From Dysgonomonas sp. BGC7 (lineage in GTDB: Bacteria; Bacteroidota; Bacteroidia; Bacteroidales; Dysgonomonadaceae), in NCBI RefSeq assembly GCF_001261735.1, contig NZ_CVRP01000009.1:277883-341882 (forward strand): DNA of 64,000 bases. The letters are read 5' to 3'. The translations under genes were made by a program, and so were the position numbers. Shown piece by piece: positions 47,584 through 54,948 of this stretch (position 1 is the first letter of the stretch; the number at the start of each line of letters is the position of its first letter). The notes beneath the pieces were generated by a model. That model did no database searches. It saw only the letters and a list, made by a program, of their open reading frames with translations, and had not been told where the DNA came from.

Positions 47584-49008
47584 ATGGATTTAAGTAACTA
47601 TTTGTTGATGAAGCACGAATTATCACTTATCGTGGTATTTCTATTACTTATTATTTACGATTTGTTTGCTTCAGACAGCGCAAAGAAATATTATTTTCCT
47701 GTAGCTTGTACTATATTCCTTGCTCATACAGTTCTATGTTTCTTTTTCAAAGACAATGGAACCTCCTTTGCAGGAATGTATGTTACAGGGTCTGTATACC
47801 ATACAATAAAGAATATACTGAATATTGGAGTTTTTCTTATCCTGTTGCAAGCTAACTCATGGTTGCAGAAACCTGAATCCATAATCAAGAGAGGCGAGTT
47901 TTTTATGCTCACTGTTCTCACTTTGCTGGGTATGTATCTGATGATTTCGGCAGGCAACTTCTTGTTGTTCTATATCGGACTCGAAACAGCCTCATTACCT
48001 ATAGCAGCATTAGTAGCATTCAATAAGTACAAACACGAGTCGGCGGAGGCTGGAGCTAAATATATATTTAATGCAATATTTTCTTCTGCATTAATGCTTT
48101 TTGGGTTATCGTTCCTTTACGGAGCTACCGGTACATTATATTATGCCGACATCGCTGCGAACATATATCCATCGCCACTAACAATTATGGCTATGATATT
48201 TGTAATGTCAGGCTTGTTCTTCAAAATATCGTTGGTTCCTTTCCATTTGTGGGCTCCCGATACTTATCAGGGTGCACCTACAAACGTAACACTTTACTTA
48301 TCCACTATATCTAAAGGAGCTGCTGTTTTTGCTCTTATGGCTATTTTGTTCAAAGTGTTTCCGTCAATGCAGGATGTATGGGTAAATATTCTTTGGATAA
48401 TTATATTGGTAACTATAACTATAGGTAACCTTTTTGCTCTTCGTCAGAAAAATATGAAACGTTTCCTTGCGTTTTCTTCAATATCGCAAGCCGGCTATAT
48501 TATGTTGAGCTTATTTACCGGTACTGCCGAAGGTATGGCTGCTACAGTATTCTATATATTTGTATATGTATTCTCCAATCTGGCTGCTTTTGGTGTTATA
48601 TCTGCAATAGAGGATAAAACGGGAAAAGTGAATATGGATGATTATAATGGATTGTATTCTACCAACCCTAAGTTAGCCCTTGCTATGATGATCGCTATGT
48701 TCTCGCTGGGAGGTATTCCTTTTGCTGCCGGATTTTTTAGTAAACTGTTTGTATTTATGGCAGCAATGGAACAAGGTCATGTATTATTAGTGTTCTTGGC
48801 ATTTCTTAATACAGTAATATCATTGTATTATTATTTACTGGTTGTAAAAGCAATGTTTATTAATAAAAACAATTCGCCTATCGAAACTGTTAATACTGAT
48901 AGCTATATGAAAATTTCACTGGTTGTGTCTATGGCTGGTATCTTTATCATAGGAGTTGTTAGTTGTTTCTATGAATATATAAACAGTGTAAGTTTTGGTA
49001 TATATTAA
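47584..49008 (+). CDS. nuoN: NADH-quinone oxidoreductase subunit N (antiporter-like)
   Basis: The 474-residue, about 14-helix antiporter-like subunit closes the operon. It has the Glu helix LFYIGLETASLPIAALVAFNK, the loop VPFHLWAPDTYQGAPTNVTL and FLAFSSISQAGYIMLSLF. A perfect terminator hairpin lies 21 bp after the stop. No nuoE, nuoF or nuoG occurs in the operon, so this is the 11-subunit type of complex I whose electron donor is not the usual NADH module. Confidence 0.95.
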   Translation: MDLSNYLLMKHELSLIVVFLLLIIYDLFASDSAKKYYFPVACTIFLAHTVLCFFFKDNGTSFAGMYVTGSVYHTIKNILNIGVFLILLQANSWLQKPESIIKRGEFFMLTVLTLLGMYLMISAGNFLLFYIGLETASLPIAALVAFNKYKHESAEAGAKYIFNAIFSSALMLFGLSFLYGATGTLYYADIAANIYPSPLTIMAMIFVMSGLFFKISLVPFHLWAPDTYQGAPTNVTLYLSTISKGAAVFALMAILFKVFPSMQDVWVNILWIIILVTITIGNLFALRQKNMKRFLAFSSISQAGYIMLSLFTGTAEGMAATVFYIFVYVFSNLAAFGVISAIEDKTGKVNMDDYNGLYSTNPKLALAMMIAMFSLGGIPFAAGFFSKLFVFMAAMEQGHVLLVFLAFLNTVISLYYYLLVVKAMFINKNNSPIETVNTDSYMKISLVVSMAGIFIIGVVSCFYEYINSVSFGIY

Positions 49009-49029
49009 AGAATATTAAATGATAAATAA

Positions 49030-49070
49030 AAATTCGACAGATGACTTATCTTTGTCTATCTGTCGAATTT
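49030..49070 (+). terminator. Terminator of the nuo operon
   Basis: A perfect 13-bp stem AAATTCGACAGAT / ATCTGTCGAATTT with a 15-nt loop, followed by a short T-rich tail (TATTGTAAT). The loop also contains a promoter-like TATCTTTG. Confidence 0.8.
49047..49054 (+). promoter_or_regulatory. exbB promoter -7 box inside the nuo terminator loop
   Basis: TATCTTTG matches TAnnTTTG exactly, 41 bp before the exbB ATG, and lies in the loop of the terminator stem. No TTTG is seen at the -33 distance. Confidence 0.45.
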
Positions 49071-49095
49071 TATTGTAATAAATATACATTAATCT

Positions 49096-49815
49096 ATGAA
49101 TTTATCTATTTTACTTCAAGCAGCAGAGCCAGTAGTTGAAATGGCTGAACAAGTTGCTCAAACAGCAGCCGCTCCGGAAGAAAGCTACTTGAGTTTGGTA
49201 ATGAAAGGAGGATGGATCCTCCTGCCTATATTCCTTTTATCGCTTTTGGCTATTTATGTAATTATTAACAAATGGCTGGTGATAAATCGCTTGGGTAAAA
49301 AAGATTCTGTTTGGTTGTCTCGTGTAATCGAATTGGTGCATGAGGGAAAAATAGATAAAGCATTAAAGTTTTGTGTCGAACGTCCTTACGCATCCGCTAA
49401 AGTTATAGCTGCCGGATTGAAAGAATTTGACAGAGACGATAATGAAATTCAGGAAGCAATGGAAGTTGAGGCTCGTCAACAGATAAATGTTCTCGAAAGC
49501 CAAATGAATTGGCTGGGGATAACCGCTTCTATTGCACCCATGTTAGGATTTTTAGGAACTATATTTGGAGTAATAAAAATATTTTATGATATTGCCAGAA
49601 CAAACGATTTGGCAATAGATACTATATCTACTGGTCTTTATCAGAAAATGATATGCTCGGGAGCAGGTTTATTGGTCGGTATAGTTGCCTATGCGGGATA
49701 CTATATCCTAAACGGACGTATTGATAAAGCAGTAGTAAATATCGACAAAGAATCGAACGAGGTAATAAAAGCTATCAGAGCTTGTAAAAGGGGACAGCAA
49801 GTTACTGAAGCTTAA
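49096..49815 (+). CDS. exbB: MotA/TolQ/ExbB proton channel family protein
   Basis: The 239-residue inner-membrane protein has three helices: about residues 33-55, 140-160 (ITASIAPMLGFLGTIFGVIK, the family signature with the conserved Thr and Pro) and 193-215. It forms the pentameric proton channel that powers TonB or Tol. Here it probably powers uptake by SusC-type receptors. The partner exbD follows after 43 bp. Confidence 0.92.
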   Translation: MNLSILLQAAEPVVEMAEQVAQTAAAPEESYLSLVMKGGWILLPIFLLSLLAIYVIINKWLVINRLGKKDSVWLSRVIELVHEGKIDKALKFCVERPYASAKVIAAGLKEFDRDDNEIQEAMEVEARQQINVLESQMNWLGITASIAPMLGFLGTIFGVIKIFYDIARTNDLAIDTISTGLYQKMICSGAGLLVGIVAYAGYYILNGRIDKAVVNIDKESNEVIKAIRACKRGQQVTEA

Positions 49816-49858
49816 TTTTAGGTGTTAAGCTAATAAATAATAGGGAATACAATAAGAC

Positions 49859-50269
49859 ATGAAGATTGAACGTAGAAAAACAAGGACAGCCGAGGTTTAT
49901 ACCGCATCACTGAACGATATAATGTTCTTCTTGTTGCTGTTTTTCCTGATTATATCTACTATGGTTACACCGGCAGCTATAAGAGTGTTACTCCCTAATG
50001 CTTCAACATCGGAGCAGGTTGTGACAAAGAAAAATATAAATTTGATAATCACTCGTGATTTAAGATACTATATCAATGATAAAGAGCTCTCTAAAGATGA
50101 GATAGAACCTACATTAAAAGCCATTTTGGATAAAAAGGCTGAAAATGAAGAAATGAATGTCCTTTTACAGGCTGATAAATCGTTAAGCCTACAGGACGTT
50201 GTTGATATTATAGATATTGGTAACAGGCTACGAGTGAAGATGGTCCTGTTTACCCAAAAACCGGAATAG
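49859..50269 (+). CDS. exbD: ExbD/TolR-family biopolymer transport protein
   Basis: The 136-residue protein has a basic N-terminus, one membrane helix (about residues 18-38) with the conserved Asp in SLNDIMFFLLLFFLI, and a small periplasmic domain. It works with the ExbB encoded directly before it. Its size is typical, unlike the longer lone ExbD at 29.0 kb. A hairpin follows the stop. Confidence 0.92.
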   Translation: MKIERRKTRTAEVYTASLNDIMFFLLLFFLIISTMVTPAAIRVLLPNASTSEQVVTKKNINLIITRDLRYYINDKELSKDEIEPTLKAILDKKAENEEMNVLLQADKSLSLQDVVDIIDIGNRLRVKMVLFTQKPE

Positions 50270-50300
50270 TTAAGACTTAAAATAAAAAAACATGATCGTT

Positions 50301-50333
50301 TTCACTAATTATACTAATAGTTAGTGAATTTTA
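50301..50333 (+). terminator. Terminator after exbBD
   Basis: Stem TTCACTAA / TTAGTGAA with a 12-nt loop, preceded by TTTT and followed by TTTTAT. It separates exbBD from the sigma-factor locus. Confidence 0.6.
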
Positions 50334-50392
50334 TGAAAGATGTATGCAACATTTCTCTTCAAGCTGCATCTTTAAAATGAAGCTCAGCTAAT

Positions 50393-50941
50393 ATGAATGA
50401 ACTGCAAATTATAGCAGGTTGTAAAGAACAGAAGCGCGAAACTCAAAAACTACTATACGAGAAATATGCTCGTATGATGTATAGTATTTGTTTGCGTTAT
50501 AGTTCCGATGCAGACTCTGCTCAGGATTTATTGCAGGACGGATTCATCAAAGTATTTGCCAATATTGATTCGTTTCAAGACAGAGGCTCATTTGAAGGTT
50601 GGTTGAAGCGCATATTTATAAACCTAGCTTTAGAAAACTTAAGAAAGAAGAAAGCAATAATTCAAACTTCGGATGATGTGCAAAATCTTCCTGATGTAGT
50701 CGATGACTCTACAGAAGAAGACCAAATGTATAAGATTTCGGAAAACGAATTGTTGAAAATGATACAGGACTTGCCCCGAGGTTACTCTACTGTCTTCAAC
50801 CTCTATGCTATAGAGGACTATTCTCATAAGGAAATTGCTAATATGTTAGGTGTAAGTGAAGGTACTTCTCGTTCTCAATATGTCAGGGCAAGACAGATAT
50901 TGCAAGAGAAAGTTAAACGATATGTAAAAGAGAGATCGTAG
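50393..50941 (+). CDS. ECF RNA polymerase sigma factor
   Basis: The 182-residue sigma-70 family member has region 2 (about 20-90, YARMMYSICLRYSSDADSAQ, then DLLQDGFIKVFANIDSFQ) and region 4 (about 120-175, LPRGYSTVFNLYAIEDYSHK, then EIANMLGVSEGTSRSQYVRA). It has no region 3 and is the size of ECF factors. Its stop TAG shares a base with a GTG, and the next gene begins 2 bp later, so the pair is translationally coupled. That gene encodes the probable anti-sigma protein. The layout fits the Das sigma factors of Bacteroides. Confidence 0.93.
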   Translation: MNELQIIAGCKEQKRETQKLLYEKYARMMYSICLRYSSDADSAQDLLQDGFIKVFANIDSFQDRGSFEGWLKRIFINLALENLRKKKAIIQTSDDVQNLPDVVDDSTEEDQMYKISENELLKMIQDLPRGYSTVFNLYAIEDYSHKEIANMLGVSEGTSRSQYVRARQILQEKVKRYVKERS

Positions 50942-50943
50942 TG

Positions 50944-52200
50944 ATGGATATGGAAAAAGATAAAATAAAAGATCTGTTCTCCTCAAAGCTAAGCAACTTT
51001 GAGCCGGACGTGCCTGCTTCGGTATGGGGTGGGTTAGATCAGATTTTGTCTAATCAGCCAGCTCCTTCAGTTGATGCTTCTTCAGCGTCTTCGTCATCAT
51101 CGTCAGGAAGTGCAACAGCTACTGCGGTAGGGAAGGCCTCTCTTATAAAGACAATAGCTATAGCAGTCGGGGTTGCTGCTGCGGTTGTTACCGGAGTGCT
51201 GCTTATCCCGGGGACGGAAGAGCCTGTAGCGATAGAACCTAAAGTAGTTGCAGAAGATGCCTTTGAACCGGAAACAGTGCAAGATGAGGATACTATTTCT
51301 ATTGAAGAATTTATTAAGTCTCCTGTTAGAAAAAAAGTAATCGTAGAGCAGAAGACATTATTAGCCGATGTTCCGGTTCAAATGTCTGCTATGCCTATTG
51401 CAAAAGATGATAGTATTAGCGAAGTGCCGGAAAAAGAAAATAAAATAGAAGAACTGGAGAAACCTGCAATAGCAGAAGCAAAGGTTATATTACCAAAGAA
51501 AAACAGGTCAAAAGGATTTTCTCTTGGTGTTGCTGCGAGTGCAAATTTACTCTCTGAAAATGTTAGTGAACAAGGAGGTAGTTTGCTATTTTCTCATCCA
51601 ATTAGGACAGAAGCCTTTAATAGAGCATTAGTAAAAGAGAACAGTAATTTTAATCTGAAACACAGACAGCCCATTTCTTTTGGAGTAACAATTAGCAAAG
51701 AGATTTACCCACGCTTGTCTGTAGAAACAGGTATTGTATATACATATCTTTCATCGAAAATAACATCTAATAGTAGCTTTAACATAGAGGAGTCTCAATA
51801 CTTTAACTATTTGGGTATACCATTATCTCTAAATTATACGTTTTATGAATTAGGGAAAGCTAGATTCTATTTATCGGTAGGTGGTATGATTCAGAAAGAT
51901 ATTAACGGTAAGTATGTTAGTGATATGAAAATATCTATTAAAGGCGTTTCCATTCCTATGATGGAACCTAGTGTATACTATTCCGAACCATATTATATTA
52001 GAGAATCAGTGAAACAGTCTAATCCGCAACTTTCTGCACATACAACACTTGGAGTAGCATATCCTATCTATAAAAAGTTGTATCTTTATGGAACTATCGG
52101 AGGAGCTTATTACTTTGATGCAGGAAATAAATACAGTACAATATATTCGGACAGAAAAACACAGTTGAATCTGAATATGGGACTTAAGTTTGATTTTTAA
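50944..52200 (+). CDS. Predicted dual-membrane anti-sigma factor: cytosolic domain, inner-membrane helix, outer-membrane beta-barrel (Dma-like)
   Basis: The 418-residue protein has an unusual layout. Residues 1-66 are a cytosolic segment with no signal peptide (DKIKDLFSSKLSNFEPDVPA, then a Ser-rich linker at 45-56). Residues 67-89 are one hydrophobic helix. Residues 90-190 are a charged, Pro/Glu/Lys-rich linker, long enough to cross the periplasm. Residues 191-418 are a beta-barrel of alternating polar and hydrophobic strands ending in terminal Phe (KFDF), as in eight-stranded OMP_b-brl proteins. This matches the Dma anti-sigma family described in Bacteroides thetaiotaomicron. The N-terminus would hold the sigma factor encoded just before it. 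ATG at 50944 is preferred to GTG at 50941. Confidence 0.85.
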   Translation: MDMEKDKIKDLFSSKLSNFEPDVPASVWGGLDQILSNQPAPSVDASSASSSSSSGSATATAVGKASLIKTIAIAVGVAAAVVTGVLLIPGTEEPVAIEPKVVAEDAFEPETVQDEDTISIEEFIKSPVRKKVIVEQKTLLADVPVQMSAMPIAKDDSISEVPEKENKIEELEKPAIAEAKVILPKKNRSKGFSLGVAASANLLSENVSEQGGSLLFSHPIRTEAFNRALVKENSNFNLKHRQPISFGVTISKEIYPRLSVETGIVYTYLSSKITSNSSFNIEESQYFNYLGIPLSLNYTFYELGKARFYLSVGGMIQKDINGKYVSDMKISIKGVSIPMMEPSVYYSEPYYIRESVKQSNPQLSAHTTLGVAYPIYKKLYLYGTIGGAYYFDAGNKYSTIYSDRKTQLNLNMGLKFDF

Positions 52201-52228
52201 ATAATTTGTTACTAAAAATATATTAAAC

Positions 52229-53062
52229 ATGAAATCACCTTTGTTAAAACTGGTTTTGGGAGTATTCTCCATTATAATGCTTATGACTTCCTGTCTGGGA
52301 GACGGGGATAGTTCGGTAAAGAGAGATCGGGATTTCGCTTACGTTACATATGACGAGGCAACCGGGGCAAAATATGCAGTAACAAGCGTTGGCTACTTGA
52401 AACATAGTGAAATAAATAAATTAGAGGCCGGTCGTTGTTATTGGATAGGATATAAAATTTTGCTAAACGGTACCGGTGGTACTTATCAGGCAGAGTACGT
52501 AAATGTGTTGGATAATGGTTATCCGATACCTCAAAAAAGCTTAGTAGATGGAGCTCCATATTACGGGATAGATCCAAGTATTGTAGAAAGTGATAGTATC
52601 AATGCAACTTCTATTTCTATTTCAGCATTTGCTCCAACTAAATATATTGGAGATTCTTGGTTATTTACTTTTAGTGTACCTGCATTGAAAGAAAAAGAAG
52701 GCGTGAATGCATATTTCTATTACGATAGAAATAATCAAAGAGATGAGAATGGAGCTATAATAGGTAGTGGAGCCACCAGTGACGATGCTAAGAACCGAGT
52801 TGTTATTGATGTGGTATTTCTTAAAACAGATACAGATCCTGAAAATACACCAACACTGCCTCGTACAGTAAATGCTATAGGTAATTTATCCGAACTTCGT
52901 TATTTGTTTAATCCTAAATATACAGGGGCTGAAACTACAGCTGATGTAGCTATTAAGTTTAGATATGTTGTTCCTGCTACAAGTACAACAGTTCCTGCAA
53001 CAACAAAATATATAGGAGCATGGTCTGGTACTAATGTTTACTATATGACATTTGGATCATAG
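52229..53062 (+). CDS. NigD-like lipoprotein
   Basis: The 277-residue lipoprotein has signal peptide and lipobox MTSC (Cys22), followed by a Gly/Asp-rich stretch (LGDGDSS), then a first beta-rich part (about 35-120, FAYVTYDEATGAKYAVTSVG) and a second beta-sandwich-like part (about 125-275). This resembles the NigD-like family (N-terminal OB-like and C-terminal domains). It starts 28 bp after the anti-sigma gene and ends at a terminator, so the three genes form one unit. In Bacteroides a NigD-type lipoprotein is a reported output of a Dma/Das pair, which supports the call. Family assignment is by likeness only. Confidence 0.65.
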   Translation: MKSPLLKLVLGVFSIIMLMTSCLGDGDSSVKRDRDFAYVTYDEATGAKYAVTSVGYLKHSEINKLEAGRCYWIGYKILLNGTGGTYQAEYVNVLDNGYPIPQKSLVDGAPYYGIDPSIVESDSINATSISISAFAPTKYIGDSWLFTFSVPALKEKEGVNAYFYYDRNNQRDENGAIIGSGATSDDAKNRVVIDVVFLKTDTDPENTPTLPRTVNAIGNLSELRYLFNPKYTGAETTADVAIKFRYVVPATSTTVPATTKYIGAWSGTNVYYMTFGS

Positions 53063-53087
53063 TCGAATACATCCTTTTTAGATATTG

Positions 53088-53121
53088 AAAAAGACGCGGC
53101 TTATTTGGTTGCGTCTTTTTT
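53088..53121 (+). terminator. Terminator of the sigma / anti-sigma / NigD-like unit
   Basis: Stem AAAAAGACGC / GCGTCTTTTT with a 13-nt loop, the 3' arm doubling as the T-run, 25 bp after the stop. Confidence 0.88.
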
Positions 53122-53152
53122 ATTGATACATTTATAACCTAAAAAATAGATA

Positions 53153-53659
53153 ATGGTTTTTGAGTTTTTGAAAGAGTACTTACCTCAAATAATAGCTTCG
53201 GCTATTATAATCTTATTAACGCCTTCTTCTAAATATATATTGGGGAAAATTGTGAAGAAGTATGGAGTACTAACATTGAAGTCTGAAACTCGTATGCTTC
53301 ATGTTGCAAGAGTTATTAATATTTCTGTCAATTTCATATGTATTGTTACTTTGGCCGTAATATGGGGTGTTCAACCTCAGAATATGCTGGTTGCCGTTTC
53401 CTCTATCTTTGCAGTTATAGGAGTGGCATTATTCGCCCAGTGGTCGCTGTTGAGCAATGTAACAGCCGGTATTATTATTTTCTTTTCTACTCCTTTTCGT
53501 ATGGGAGATAAAATACATATATTGGATAAAGATATGCCTATAGAGGCTACAATAGAAAGTATATTAACTTTTTACACGCATCTAAGAACAGATAATGGAG
53601 AACTTATCGTAATTCCTAATTCTTTGTTTTTGCAAAAAATGGTTTCGGTAGGAAAATAA
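53153..53659 (+). CDS. Short MscS-like mechanosensitive channel protein
   Basis: The 168-residue protein has three hydrophobic segments (about residues 10-27, 56-75 and 80-110) and the MscS pore and beta-domain region (GVALFAQWSLLSNVTAGIII, FFSTPFRMGDKIHI, then TDNGELIVIPNSLF). It ends right after that, so the cytosolic alpha/beta vestibule of full MscS (about 280 residues) is absent. The gene is intact and follows a terminator. It may be a natural short form or a truncated copy. Confidence 0.85.
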   Translation: MVFEFLKEYLPQIIASAIIILLTPSSKYILGKIVKKYGVLTLKSETRMLHVARVINISVNFICIVTLAVIWGVQPQNMLVAVSSIFAVIGVALFAQWSLLSNVTAGIIIFFSTPFRMGDKIHILDKDMPIEATIESILTFYTHLRTDNGELIVIPNSLFLQKMVSVGK

Positions 53660-53690
53660 TATAGATATCTGTAGCAGTTGATTTTTTTTT

Positions 53691-53698
53691 TATATTTG
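53691..53698 (+). promoter_or_regulatory. Possible ssb promoter -7 box
   Basis: TATATTTG matches TAnnTTTG exactly, about 108 bp before the ssb ATG, after a T-run. A TTTG at the -33 distance is missing. Confidence 0.4.
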
Positions 53699-53805
53699 TG
53701 AATGTATAACCAGCAGGAAATAAAAAGATATGGTCAATTGATTGTAACTGAATGTTGTTCTGTAATAAAATAATAATAGGTCGCTGACCTTAAAATAAAT
53801 AAAGT

Positions 53806-54261
53806 ATGTCTGTAAATAAGGTGATATTAGTAGGGAACGTAGGAAAAGATCCGGATATAAAATATTTCGATAATGGAAGTGCTGTTGCCAATTTTACGTT
53901 GGCTACAACAGAAAGAGGATATACAGCTGCCAACGGAACCCAGATTCCCGATAGGACAGAATGGCATAATATTGTTTGTTGGAGGGGTTTGGCTAAAGTT
54001 GCAGAGCAATTTGTAAGAAAAGGAACTCAGGTATATATAGAAGGAAAAATCCGTTCGCGTACCTACGACGATGCAAATGGTGTAAAGCGTTACGTGAATG
54101 AAATATATGCAGATAATCTTGAATTGCTTGGTAGCCGTAGGCGTGAAGGAGAAGGTGAATCTAGTTACACTTCTGCTAATGAGTCTTATAAACAACCTTC
54201 GAATACCAGTACATACAACAGCACACCAAATGTATCTGAAGAGGACGATCTGCCTTTTTAA
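53806..54261 (+). CDS. ssb: Single-stranded DNA-binding protein
   Basis: The 151-residue protein has an OB-fold (about 1-108, KVILVGNVGKDPDIKYFDNG, then TEWHNIVCWRGLAKVAEQFV and KGTQVYIEGKIRSRTYDD), a flexible Ser/Asn/Tyr-rich linker and the acidic C-terminal tip DDLPF that recruits partner proteins. It coats single-stranded DNA in replication and repair. gldD follows after 96 bp, an order common in Bacteroidota, though there gldE often lies between. Confidence 0.95.
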   Translation: MSVNKVILVGNVGKDPDIKYFDNGSAVANFTLATTERGYTAANGTQIPDRTEWHNIVCWRGLAKVAEQFVRKGTQVYIEGKIRSRTYDDANGVKRYVNEIYADNLELLGSRRREGEGESSYTSANESYKQPSNTSTYNSTPNVSEEDDLPF

Positions 54262-54357
54262 TATTCATAAATTTACTACATTTATATGTAGTCTATAATT
54301 TTATAAACGGATTAAACCGGATGTGACAACATTTGCTTTAGTCTGTTTCTTGTAAAT

Positions 54358-54948
54358 ATGAGAAAGTCTCTGTTTTTGATTATATCTATCATTGTAATTG
54401 TTTCGTGTAGTGAGTACAGCCCGAAGCCTCAAGGATATCCTCGTATAGAAAGAGCTCAATTTAGGGAAGTTTTATTCGATCATTCCTATTTCTCTTTTTC
54501 ATATCCTTCCGATGCAAATGTAGAGGAAGTGAAAGATAAACAGCCTACTCAAAACGATTTTTGGTTCAATGTTCAATATCCTGCTTATAATGCAACTATA
54601 TATTGTACATATATTCCATTTGCCAAAGGGGAATTTAATCAGTTAGTCGATGATAGTTATCATTTGGCATATAGTCATGCAGCTATTGCAGCGGGTATTT
54701 CTCAGACTACTTATAGAGATTCCATAAATCATGTCTACGGGGTTATGTATGGCATAGAAGGTTCTGTGGCTACTCCCATACAATTTTATTTGACCGATAG
54801 TATTTCCAACTTCTTACGAGGTTCTTTATATTTTGATCGGGAGGTAAAAGCAGACTCAATCTCTCCGATTGTACAACTTTTGAAAAAGGATATTACTACA
54901 CTTATGGAGTCTTTGAGATGGAAGAACAATAATTCGTCTAAGAGATGA
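54358..54948 (+). CDS. gldD: GldD-family lipoprotein
   Basis: The 196-residue lipoprotein has a lipobox IVSC (Cys about residue 17) and the family opening SPKPQGYPRIERAQF. The rest is a single compact domain (FDHSYFSFSYPSDA, then WFNVQYPAYNATIYCTYIPF). GldD was first found in gliding Flavobacterium, where it is needed for gliding, but it also occurs in non-gliding Bacteroidales, where its job is unknown. It overlaps the next gene by four bases (ATGA), so both are translated together. Confidence 0.88.
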   Translation: MRKSLFLIISIIVIVSCSEYSPKPQGYPRIERAQFREVLFDHSYFSFSYPSDANVEEVKDKQPTQNDFWFNVQYPAYNATIYCTYIPFAKGEFNQLVDDSYHLAYSHAAIAAGISQTTYRDSINHVYGVMYGIEGSVATPIQFYLTDSISNFLRGSLYFDREVKADSISPIVQLLKKDITTLMESLRWKNNNSSKR

